Below are positions 1-5,385 of a DNA stretch of 5,881 nucleotides, piece after piece. Both the position numbers and the translations under genes were made by a program. Each line of letters begins with the position of its first letter. Position 1 is the stretch's first letter. A model generated the notes under the pieces. That model did not search any database and was not told the origin of the DNA. It was given only the letters and a program-made list of their open reading frames with translations. The DNA comes from Clostridia bacterium (GTDB taxonomy: Bacteria; Bacillota; Clostridia; Christensenellales; CAG-917). The stretch lies in the NCBI GenBank assembly GCA_017500745.1, contig JAFVYE010000092.1, forward strand, positions 1 through 5,881. The letters run 5' to 3'.

Positions 1-96
1 ACGGTAAAGGCGATGCATTCCACCGTAAAAGCCCTTTGCTTGCTTCATTATCTTTCTGCGCTTTTTGACTGCGTTTACTGCTCTCTTAATTCTCAT
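1..96 (-). CDS. rplT: 50S ribosomal protein L20, N-terminal part (cut by window edge)
   Basis: The first 32 codons are visible; the gene runs off the left edge. The product begins MRIKRAVNAVKKRR and continues with AKGFYGGMHRLYR, matching the very basic N-terminal tail of L20 (family form MARVKR..., AKGYYG...). L20 binds 23S rRNA, is needed early in 50S assembly, and in many bacteria represses its own operon by binding the mRNA leader. The start is set by an AAGGAG ribosome binding site at 105-110 (minus strand), 8 nt before the ATG. That site overlaps the rpmI stop codon at 109-111, so the two genes lie only 12 nt apart and translation is probably coupled. The alanine that usually follows the initiator methionine is absent. 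Identification is secure from both sequence and gene order. Confidence 0.96.
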   Translation of the reverse strand, partial: MRIKRAVNAVKKRRKIMKQAKGFYGGMHRLYR

Positions 97-108
97 AGTC
101 TAATCTCC

Positions 109-306
109 TTATGCGTAGGGCAAGAGTCTCTTGAGTTCTGCTTCTTTGGTGTGGTCCATGTATTGGGCCTTTCTCAAACTTCTCTTTCTCTTGGTGGTCT
201 TTTTGGTGAGGATGTGGTCATGGCCACTGTGATCTGCCTTGTAATGACCGTTTGCGCTCTTTCTAAAACGCTTTTTTGCTCCGCTGTGGGTTTTTTGCTT
301 GGGCAT
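109..306 (-). CDS. rpmI: 50S ribosomal protein L35
   Basis: Complete 65-residue gene, the usual length for L35. It shows the family pattern: MPKQKTHSGAKKRF at the start, LTKKTTKRKRSLRK in the middle and the C-terminal KRLLPYA. L35 is a small basic protein of the large ribosomal subunit. The start codon is preceded by AAAGGAG at 315-321 (minus strand) with an 8-nt spacer. It sits 22 nt after the infC stop and 12 nt before rplT, the order infC-rpmI-rplT found across bacteria. Residues 18-27 (ANGHYKADHS) are less basic than in many L35 proteins, but the length and ends leave no doubt. It is probably transcribed only from the infC promoter, since the gaps are too short for another. Confidence 0.97.
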   Translation of the reverse strand: MPKQKTHSGAKKRFRKSANGHYKADHSGHDHILTKKTTKRKRSLRKAQYMDHTKEAELKRLLPYA

Positions 307-328
307 AGTTTATACTCCTTTGAATGAT

Positions 329-841
329 TTACTTAGTTTTTGCAGGGGCAAGAATTGTAAAGATGTTTCTGCCTTCCTGAGTGGGTTTCTTTTCAACTGT
401 GCAGTCGCCAACAAGTGCGATGTAATCATTGATGATGTCAACTGCAAGTTCGGGATGGGCCTGTTGACGACCTTTGAGGCGGATTGATGCCTTCACCTTG
501 TTGCCTTCTGCAAGGAACTTGGCAGTTTGGCTTGCAAGACGGGTGGTGTCGCCTGTGTCAATGGTTGCTGAAAGGCGGATCTCCTTGATTTCAATAACCT
601 TTTGATTTTTTTTGGCTTCCTTTTCTCTCTTTTGTTGTTCGTAGCGATACTTGCCGTAGTCCATAAGCTTGCAAGTTGCAGGAGTGACCCCATCGGGTGT
701 GACCTTGCAAAGATCAAGGCCGTGGTCATCTGCGATTTGTCTTGCTTCATGGATGGAGATGACACCGTATTGCGTGCCGTCCTCGCCGATCAAGCGGACT
801 TCTCTGTCACGAATTCTTTCATTGATGGTTAATTCTTTCAT
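329..841 (-). CDS. infC: Translation initiation factor IF-3
   Basis: Complete, 170 residues, the typical length of Firmicutes IF-3. The N-terminal domain (about 4-73) starts with TINERIRDREVRLI and ends in the family block CKLMDYGKYRYEQQK. A basic linker (REKEAKKNQK) follows, then the C-terminal domain (about 82-168) with KEIRLSATID, KFLAEGNKVKASIRLKGR and AHPEL. IF-3 binds the 30S subunit, prevents premature 50S joining and proofreads start codon and initiator tRNA choice. The start is a normal ATG rather than the AUU/AUC start of the enterobacterial gene. The ribosome binding site is unusual: a GGGGG run at 845-849 only 3 nt from the ATG, directly after a small hairpin. First gene of the operon, behind a long attenuated leader. 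Confidence 0.97.
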   Translation of the reverse strand: MKELTINERIRDREVRLIGEDGTQYGVISIHEARQIADDHGLDLCKVTPDGVTPATCKLMDYGKYRYEQQKREKEAKKNQKVIEIKEIRLSATIDTGDTTRLASQTAKFLAEGNKVKASIRLKGRQQAHPELAVDIINDYIALVGDCTVEKKPTQEGRNIFTILAPAKTK

Positions 842-844
842 ATA

Positions 845-865
845 CCCCCAAAAGCCGTTGGCTTT
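845..865 (-). promoter_or_regulatory. Hairpin abutting the atypical infC ribosome binding site
   Basis: In the transcript, AAAGCC (865-860) can pair with GGCTTT (856-851) around a 3-nt loop (or 5 bp around a 5-nt loop). It ends one base before the GGGGG run (849-845) that is the only Shine-Dalgarno-like sequence for infC. The CAACGG in this hairpin (860-855) can instead pair with CCGTTG at 893-888, giving two alternative folds next to the start site. This suggests control of infC translation in addition to attenuation; that role is inferred. Confidence 0.4.
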
Positions 866-972
866 ATGTTAATGACAAGGTTTCCTTCAACGGTGGATTG
901 TTGCGTCTTGCTGTCCGCAGGTCCCCGAAAGTGTTGCTGGGTTTGGACACTTTGCAAAGCACCAAATGGCAC

Positions 973-1019
973 AAAATAAAAATGTTGAAGGGGCAAAACT
1001 GAACATCCTTCAACACTTT
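973..1019 (-). terminator. Intrinsic terminator (attenuator) inside the infC leader
   Basis: TGTTGAAGG (1015-1007) pairs perfectly with CCTTCAACA (991-983), a 9-bp stem around a 15-nt loop, followed by TTTTTATTTT (982-973). Pairing can extend into the U-tract through AAAG (1019-1016). It lies about 85 nt after the predicted transcription start and about 130 nt before infC, so it must be read through for the operon to be expressed. That is the position expected for L20-dependent attenuation. Confidence 0.8.
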
Positions 1020-1107
1020 GACACACTCACCTCTGGGTGAGATATTTGACTATGTTGACCGTGTCGCTTTGCTGACGGTGAAAGGCTGTCCTTTTCTTTG
1101 CTCATTA

Positions 1108-1136
1108 ATATTAGCAACTTGCCCCAATATTGTCAA
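1108..1136 (-). promoter_or_regulatory. Sigma-A-type promoter of the infC operon
   Basis: On the minus strand a perfect -35 TTGACA (1136-1131) is separated by 17 nt from -10 TAATAT (1113-1108). A-rich runs upstream (about 1141-1175) resemble an UP element. Predicted start of transcription is near 1101. This strength fits a translation-machinery operon whose output is then trimmed by the leader terminator. Confidence 0.85.
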
Positions 1137-1285
1137 CCATTTTTTTGCCTTTTTGCTTATATTTTTGTTTTTTTACGCTTTTTGTATGATCACAGGATTT
1201 TGGACATCTAAAACTATGTTTTAAAGCTGTTTTTCTCTGCCAAATTATCTTCATCACATTAAAGTGACAAAGTGTTTTAAATCAG

Positions 1286-1314
1286 TTGACGGATTGATGA
1301 TATGGATATAAAAT
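1286..1314 (+). promoter_or_regulatory. Probable promoter of the lipoprotein peptidase gene
   Basis: TTGACG (1286-1291), a 17-nt spacer and TAAAAT (1309-1314) each match consensus at five of six positions. Transcription would start near 1321, giving a leader of about 33 nt that contains GGAGG at 1342-1346. The remaining divergent spacer between the two promoters (1137-1285) is AT-rich, and I see nothing else in it. Confidence 0.6.
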
Positions 1315-1353
1315 GTTCCTATATTAAAATTTAACCTATATGGAGGACACAAT

Positions 1354-3819
1354 ATGAAGAAGAATTTTTCATTGATACTTCTTGCACTCATGATGGTGCT
1401 GGTCCTTGTGACCTGTGTCGCTTGCGGAGAAAAGGAACCTCCTGCACCCACCACATACACCGTCACAATTGACTTGCAAGACGGATCAGAACCCACCACT
1501 CAAACCGTTGAGGCCGGTGGCACCGTCAACTTCCCTCAAGTCACACCCCCCGAATACAAGTCATTCAAGGGCTGGTACACCTCCCCTGATGGAAAATCAG
1601 GCCAATGGAAAACCTCTGACACAGTAAGTGCAGACGTGACCATCTATGCTGTTTGGAACTCAAGCTACACAAAGGTTACCTTCAACCTCAACTATCCCAA
1701 GAGCCCCAAAGCAACCACAAAGAACGTTGCCAAAGGCGAAAAGATTACAGCCAACACCTTTGTTGCAGAAAGAGAGTGCTATATCTTTGCAGGATGGTAT
1801 CTTGACGCAGCTTGCACCCAAGCATTTGACATGAACAGCGCAATCACCGGCTTGACCACCCTCTACGCATCATGGACTCTTGACCCCAACCACGTCCACG
1901 AATACACAAAGTCAACCGTTGCAATGAATTGCGAAAAGTATGGCTATGACAGCTACACCTGCAAGTGCGGTGACACATACACCGACAACATCGTCCCTGC
2001 AAGCGGTCACGACTTTACATTCCACACAGGCGATTACTTTGGAATGGTCACATGCAACAACGAAAATTGTAATAAAGCAGCACGCCTTGACAGCGAACGC
2101 ATCTATGATGACGTGTTTGTTTACACCTTTGACGCAGACAGACAAGCATCAATTGAAGCACTCTATGCATCAATCCTTGACATGCTTTCAAAAGCAGAAC
2201 GCTACGACCAAGCACACCATGCATACAACGGCGACAAGACCACAGAATACTACCTTGCAAACCAAGCTTTTGAAGAGCTCTTTGACGCATACTATGATGA
2301 AGTCATGTACGTCACCGAACAATATCAATATGCATACGTGTTCTACTGCGTTGATGAAAACACACACACCGAAGCATACGAAACAATCTCAGAATATCGC
2401 ATCAACATGATCAGCGACTTCTATGCACTCTATCGTTTGGTTTACGAAACACAATTCCGTGAATTCTTCTTTGACAAGATTGAGGGTGGCTGGACCGATG
2501 AGGACATCGCTCAAGCCCTCACAATGTCAGATACATACGGTGGCGAGGAATACTCCGCAATCAACACCCGTATCAGCGAAATTGAAGTTGCATTCCGTGA
2601 ATTCCAGGATCCCGACAAGGATGACGAAGCAAAGGAACTTGGCGTTGCAACCGTCCCCGAGCTCTATGAAGAATTTGTTTCATTGAAGAACCAAATGGCA
2701 AATCTTGCGGGCTATGACAGCTACACCGCTTACGCATACGAAAACGAATACAGCAGAGATTACACTCCTGAGGACGTTGCAAAGATGCGTGGCTACGTCA
2801 AGCAATATCTGCGCCAAGCATATGCAACAATCTTGTCTGGCTACAAGACAGCCAACACCGATTTTGCCTCCGGCACAGATGCAGCAAAATACTATGCTGC
2901 TCTTGCAGAAGACTCTGTCTTTGACAGCAAGGTGACAACCGATTTGGTCAAGGAATACTTCAGCATCATGAACACAGAAGAGGCAGCACAAGACATTGAC
3001 TTCTTGTTCCATGCAAATGAACTGTTCAAGAACGGCAACTACTTCACCGGCTCATACAGCGGTGCATTCAACTACTGGATTGGCGCACAAGAAACATCAA
3101 TCCTCTACTTCGGACCCGGCTCATACAGTGGTGCATTCACATTTGTCCACGAATTTGGTCACTACTACGCAGACAAGTACACCAACGGCATCAGCATGTC
3201 ATACGACCTTGCAGAAACTCACTCACAAGGTGATGAAATGTTGTTCCTCTCCTACGTTGAAGATCATCTCCCCAAAGAAGTTTTGAGAGAAATCTACCCC
3301 GCAATCTACTACGACAACCTCTTCAATATGTTTGCAATCATTATGCTTGCAACCGCAGTTGATGAGTTTGAATACTGCGTCTACAACAACGTAACTCCCG
3401 ATGGCCAACCCACAACCTACAAGGCAAAGGACCACGACAAGTTGTTCCTCAGCATCATGAGCTCATATGGCATTGCTGGCTCACTCAACAGCTCCTACTG
3501 GAGATTTGTTGTCATTGAAGCACCTTGCTATTACATCTCATACGCAATGAGTGCTCTCCCCTGTGTTGAACTCCTTGCAGTTGCAGAAACAGAGGGCTTT
3601 GATACAGCACAAGACATCTACTTCAAGTTCTACACCTTCACCGATGATCCCGCAAACGTTGAAGTTGACGAATACGGCGACAAGACCATCACAATCGGCT
3701 ATGGCGAAACCCTTGAATATGTCGGACTCCACTCAATCTTTGATGAAGGCATGTATCAAACACTCAGCGACTACTTCACCAAGGCAGAAAAGGACTTCAC
3801 GTATCCTGATGCAGAATAG
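1354..3819 (+). CDS. Secreted lipoprotein: B-repeats plus M3-family metallopeptidase
   Basis: Complete, 821 residues. The start follows GGAGG by 7 nt. Residues 1-24 form a lipoprotein signal (KK, long hydrophobic core, CVAC); Cys24 is the likely lipidated residue, Cys21 the alternative. Two InlB/Listeria-Bacteroides-type B-repeats follow (about 35-102 and 106-175), each with a GWY block (73-75, 147-149) and ending in a W. Residues 180-243 form a Cys/His module (HVHEY, C193, CKC 203-205, HDF 219, C234, C239). The rest is an alpha-helical zinc peptidase: HEFGH at 599-603 supplies two zinc ligands and the catalytic Glu600, AETHSQ gives the likely third ligand Glu621, and APCYYISY (723-730) matches the tyrosine-rich active-site segment of M3 enzymes. 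It probably trims peptides at the cell surface. Substrate is unknown. It is the only plus-strand gene here. Confidence 0.88.
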   Translation: MKKNFSLILLALMMVLVLVTCVACGEKEPPAPTTYTVTIDLQDGSEPTTQTVEAGGTVNFPQVTPPEYKSFKGWYTSPDGKSGQWKTSDTVSADVTIYAVWNSSYTKVTFNLNYPKSPKATTKNVAKGEKITANTFVAERECYIFAGWYLDAACTQAFDMNSAITGLTTLYASWTLDPNHVHEYTKSTVAMNCEKYGYDSYTCKCGDTYTDNIVPASGHDFTFHTGDYFGMVTCNNENCNKAARLDSERIYDDVFVYTFDADRQASIEALYASILDMLSKAERYDQAHHAYNGDKTTEYYLANQAFEELFDAYYDEVMYVTEQYQYAYVFYCVDENTHTEAYETISEYRINMISDFYALYRLVYETQFREFFFDKIEGGWTDEDIAQALTMSDTYGGEEYSAINTRISEIEVAFREFQDPDKDDEAKELGVATVPELYEEFVSLKNQMANLAGYDSYTAYAYENEYSRDYTPEDVAKMRGYVKQYLRQAYATILSGYKTANTDFASGTDAAKYYAALAEDSVFDSKVTTDLVKEYFSIMNTEEAAQDIDFLFHANELFKNGNYFTGSYSGAFNYWIGAQETSILYFGPGSYSGAFTFVHEFGHYYADKYTNGISMSYDLAETHSQGDEMLFLSYVEDHLPKEVLREIYPAIYYDNLFNMFAIIMLATAVDEFEYCVYNNVTPDGQPTTYKAKDHDKLFLSIMSSYGIAGSLNSSYWRFVVIEAPCYYISYAMSALPCVELLAVAETEGFDTAQDIYFKFYTFTDDPANVEVDEYGDKTITIGYGETLEYVGLHSIFDEGMYQTLSDYFTKAEKDFTYPDAE

Positions 3820-3830
3820 TCAAATCAATC

Positions 3831-3868
3831 AAACAAAAACACCCAGCAACCGCTGGGTGTTTTATTTT
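3831..3868. terminator. Bidirectional intrinsic terminator between the peptidase gene and sfsA
   Basis: ACACCCAGC (3839-3847) and GCTGGGTGT (3852-3860) form a 9-bp stem with a 4-nt AACC loop, extendable by three A-T pairs. On the plus strand it is followed by TTTATTTT, on the minus strand by TTTTTGTTT. It starts about 20 nt after the peptidase stop and 32 nt beyond the sfsA stop, so it can end both convergent transcripts. Confidence 0.9.
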
Positions 3869-3891
3869 GTAACGTACTTTATAATCGGAGA

Positions 3892-4614
3892 TTATATTTG
3901 TGTTGATTGCCTGCTCGGATTCAAATCCACAGGCACCATTCCCCCAATTGTGAGAGTGTCTGGGGCAACCTTGCACTCATGGGCAAGCACTTCAATTCCA
4001 CTCTGCTTTGCGCGCCTCAACGCCTCTCCAAAGGCCTTGTGGCGATAGTCATTGGGCACAAACACCTTCATGCCCTCCATCTGCACCACGAACACTATGC
4101 CTGCATACATGCCACTCTCTTTGACCGCCGTCAATTCATTGAGGTGTTTGATTCCTCTCTCGGTGGGAGCGTCTGGGAAGGAAGCCACTCCGTTATGCTC
4201 AAGGGTGACGCCTTTGACTTCAAGATAGCCCTCTCTGCCAAATTCATCTACCACGTAGAAATCAAAGCGGGAATCCCCATAGGTTTTTTCTGGCTTGATG
4301 ATGACAAGCTCGCCCATTCCACTCAATTTTATCCTGCCGTTTTTGAGCCCTTCCCCCACTACTTTGTTTGGAGCTTGACTGTCCATATTCACAAGCAAAT
4401 CGCCCTTTTCAACAGCAATCAAATCGTAATCAAGTTTGCGACCTTTGTTTGAGTTGTCCTCAAGATAAACCATGGCGCCACCCACAAGCAACTCCTTGCA
4501 TCTGCCCGTGTTTTTGACGTGGACAGGAGTGTTGTTGCCATCAAGGTCAACCACCGCTACAAAGCGATTAGGACGCTCCACAAAGCGTGCTTTGACTATC
4601 TTGCCGTACTGCAT
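3892..4614 (-). CDS. sfsA: SfsA family protein (sugar fermentation stimulation protein homolog, putative nuclease)
   Basis: Complete, 240 residues, the normal SfsA length. The N-terminal part (about 1-80) starts with the family's ARFVERPNRF block and resembles the OB-like nucleic-acid-binding domain. The C-terminal part carries PD-(D/E)XK-type residues: SRFDF (115-119), LEVKG (131-135, Glu132 and Lys134) and the hallmark FPDAPTERG (146-154) with KHLNEL. SfsA was named for an effect on maltose metabolism in E. coli and is now regarded as a probable DNA/RNA nuclease; its cellular role remains unsettled. The start is supported by GAGAGG at 4618-4623 and overlaps the end of the upstream Nudix gene by 19 nt, so the two are one transcript and probably translationally coupled. 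The gene ends just before the shared terminator at 3831-3868. Confidence 0.95.
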   Translation of the reverse strand: MQYGKIVKARFVERPNRFVAVVDLDGNNTPVHVKNTGRCKELLVGGAMVYLEDNSNKGRKLDYDLIAVEKGDLLVNMDSQAPNKVVGEGLKNGRIKLSGMGELVIIKPEKTYGDSRFDFYVVDEFGREGYLEVKGVTLEHNGVASFPDAPTERGIKHLNELTAVKESGMYAGIVFVVQMEGMKVFVPNDYRHKAFGEALRRAKQSGIEVLAHECKVAPDTLTIGGMVPVDLNPSRQSTQI

Positions 4615-4985
4615 TTTATCCTCTCCAAAATCTCTTTATCCGCAGGGCAAAACTGGTAGTTGTCAATGTCCCCTGCGGTTATCCACTTGAGGTCTGCATG
4701 CTCCAAAAGTTTGGGCGTGCCAGAAACTATTTCTGCATTGAAAAGTATGAGGCGGATGGTGATGTCGGGATAGACGTGGTCAACGGTGCAGAAAACGTCA
4801 AGGGGCTTGACAATGACGTCAAGTTCCTCTTTGCATTCACGGATGAGGGCGTCCTCACGGGATTCGCCACGCTCAACCTTTCCGCCAACAAACTCCCACA
4901 GGAGCCCTCTTGCCTTATGCTTGGGGCGCTGACAAATCATAAATTTGTCCCCTCTCCACACAAGCCCTGCCACGACTTCAACCAT
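4596..4985 (-). CDS. MutT-like Nudix hydrolase (probable nucleotide pyrophosphohydrolase)
   Basis: Complete, 129 residues, typical of single-domain MutT/NudG proteins. The Nudix box is clear: Gly35, Glu41, Arg49-Glu50, Glu53-Glu54, with Asp56 where the consensus has Gly. The preceding WEFVGGK is the MutT-type WEFPGGK with Val for Pro at 33. The C-terminal PADKEIL also matches the MutT group. Such enzymes hydrolyse nucleoside triphosphates to monophosphate and pyrophosphate, using Mg2+ bound by the REXXEE glutamates. They often remove oxidised dGTP (8-oxo-dGTP) or modified cytidine nucleotides; substrate cannot be chosen from sequence. The start is supported by GAGAGG at 4991-4996, 5 nt before ATG. 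First gene of a two-gene unit with sfsA, with a consensus-like promoter and a palindrome in the leader. Confidence 0.93.
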   Translation of the reverse strand: MVEVVAGLVWRGDKFMICQRPKHKARGLLWEFVGGKVERGESREDALIRECKEELDVIVKPLDVFCTVDHVYPDITIRLILFNAEIVSGTPKLLEHADLKWITAGDIDNYQFCPADKEILERIKCSTAR

Positions 4986-5000
4986 TTTGTCCTCTCATAT

Positions 5001-5022
5001 GTGCGCATAGGCATATGCGCAC
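5001..5022. repeat. Perfect palindrome in the Nudix-sfsA leader
   Basis: GTGCGCATA (5001-5009) and TATGCGCAC (5014-5022) are perfect inverted repeats around GGCA. The element lies between the predicted transcription start (about 5035) and the ribosome binding site (4991-4996), 4 nt upstream of the latter. It is GC-richer than its surroundings and lacks a following U-tract, so it is not an intrinsic terminator. It could be a repressor operator or an mRNA hairpin affecting stability or translation; the sequence does not decide. Confidence 0.7.
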
Positions 5023-5041
5023 GCGCCAATATTGTAATGAT

Positions 5042-5070
5042 ATATTACCCCACCAATAGAGCAAAGTCAA
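5042..5070 (-). promoter_or_regulatory. Promoter of the Nudix-sfsA unit
   Basis: Minus-strand TTGACT (5070-5065), a 17-nt spacer and TAATAT (5047-5042), each five of six to the sigma-A consensus. Predicted transcription start near 5035 gives a leader of about 50 nt that contains the palindrome at 5001-5022. Confidence 0.8.
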
Positions 5071-5107
5071 CAAAAACAAATTTCCATAACAAGAGGATTT
5101 AAACAAT

Positions 5108-5130
5108 AAAAAAGCACTCAACTGAGTGCC
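5108..5130 (-). terminator. Intrinsic terminator of the 60-residue gene
   Basis: On the minus strand GCACTC (5129-5124) and GAGTGC (5119-5114) form a 6-bp stem with an AGTT loop, followed directly by six T (5113-5108). It starts about 10 nt after the stop of the small gene. It is nearly identical to the terminator at 5386-5413 but lacks one G in one arm, which shortens the stem. Confidence 0.85.
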
Positions 5131-5140
5131 TTTTGATTTG

Positions 5141-5323
5141 TCATTTCTTTGCAATTTGATTGGTGATTTGATAGTCCCATATATTGGGGGAACCCCACGC
5201 TTCACCTTCAATTGGCTCAACAACCCCGGTTTGTGGGCTGTCGGGATGGGCTTTTGTCCACCACTCATCATTTTGTTGTTGCTTTTTGGTCTTTTTGGAA
5301 AATAGTTTTTTGAAGATATTCAT
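5141..5323 (-). CDS. Unrecognised small protein, 60 residues
   Basis: I do not recognise this protein. The gene is well supported: GGAGG at 5329-5333 lies 5 nt before the ATG, a fully consensus promoter lies directly upstream (5341-5369), and a terminator follows about 10 nt after the stop. The product starts with MNIFKKLFSKKTKK, a short hydrophobic/basic stretch that could form a membrane-associating amphipathic helix. Next come a QQQ run and WW (21-22), then an acidic, proline- and glycine-containing part with further Trp at 43 and 49, ending IAKK. There is no signal peptide, transmembrane segment, Cys or obvious metal site. It forms its own transcription unit between ppdK and the Nudix-sfsA unit, so context gives no function. 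Both signals suggest it is well expressed. Confidence 0.8.
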   Translation of the reverse strand: MNIFKKLFSKKTKKQQQNDEWWTKAHPDSPQTGVVEPIEGEAWGSPNIWDYQITNQIAKK

Positions 5324-5340
5324 AACTTCCTCCTATCGTC

Positions 5341-5369
5341 ATTATACAACACCATATTGAATATGTCAA
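5341..5369 (-). promoter_or_regulatory. Fully consensus sigma-A promoter of the small gene
   Basis: Minus-strand TTGACA (5369-5364), exactly 17 nt, then TATAAT (5346-5341): all twelve consensus bases and optimal spacing. Transcription should begin near 5334, immediately before GGAGG, leaving a leader of only about 11 nt. No operator-like inverted repeat overlaps it. Confidence 0.92.
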
Positions 5370-5385
5370 CTCTGCTTTCTCCAAC

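Larger units (their letters stand above)
842..1101 (-). promoter_or_regulatory. infC operon leader, L20-leader-like
   Basis: About 260 nt lie between the predicted transcription start (near 1101) and the infC ATG, with no gene. The stretch is rich in pairing segments: AAAGG/CCTTT around ACAG (1094-1081), ACCGT/ACGGT (1079-1075 with 1062-1058), CTCACC/GGTGAG closed by a CAGA loop (1041-1026), an intrinsic terminator (1015-973), and AAAGTGT/ACACTTT (953-947 with 934-928). Near 915-905 the RNA reads GACAGCAAGA, resembling the GACAGCCAGGA stretch of 23S rRNA within the L20-binding region. Firmicutes infC-rpmI-rplT operons are known to be controlled by L20 binding to such a leader, provoking termination. 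Position, terminator and rRNA-like motif support that here; the exact fold is my hand reading. Confidence 0.7.

Noticed and set aside
13..327. Plus-strand open frame of 104 codons over rpmI and rplT, with similar frames antisense to infC
   Set aside because: Antisense shadows of secure ribosomal-protein and IF-3 genes.
1940..2410. Open frame of 156 codons inside the peptidase gene, and further Thr/His-rich or Cys/Val-rich frames on both strands across 1415-3732
   Set aside because: These low-complexity translations come from the strong C-ending codon use (AAC, TAC, CAC, ACC, CCC) of the peptidase gene read in other frames; none has a start signal.
1354..3819. Peptidase gene as a recently inserted element, because it alone is on the plus strand
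   Set aside because: No flanking repeats, integrase or remnants are seen. It has its own promoter and shares a bidirectional terminator with sfsA, which fits a settled chromosomal gene.
3907..4452. Long plus-strand open frame (181 codons) antisense to sfsA
   Set aside because: It lies wholly inside the well-supported sfsA gene, has no ribosome binding site or recognisable protein features, and is a frame shadow.
5001..5022. Palindrome read as an intrinsic terminator or a mobile-element end
   Set aside because: No T-run follows on either strand, and there is no transposase, integrase or flanking target duplication in the window.
4978..5271. Minus-strand open frame of 97 codons overlapping the small gene and the Nudix leader
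   Set aside because: It runs through a terminator, a promoter and the palindrome, and lacks its own ribosome binding site. The 60-codon frame has the promoter, GGAGG and terminator in register.
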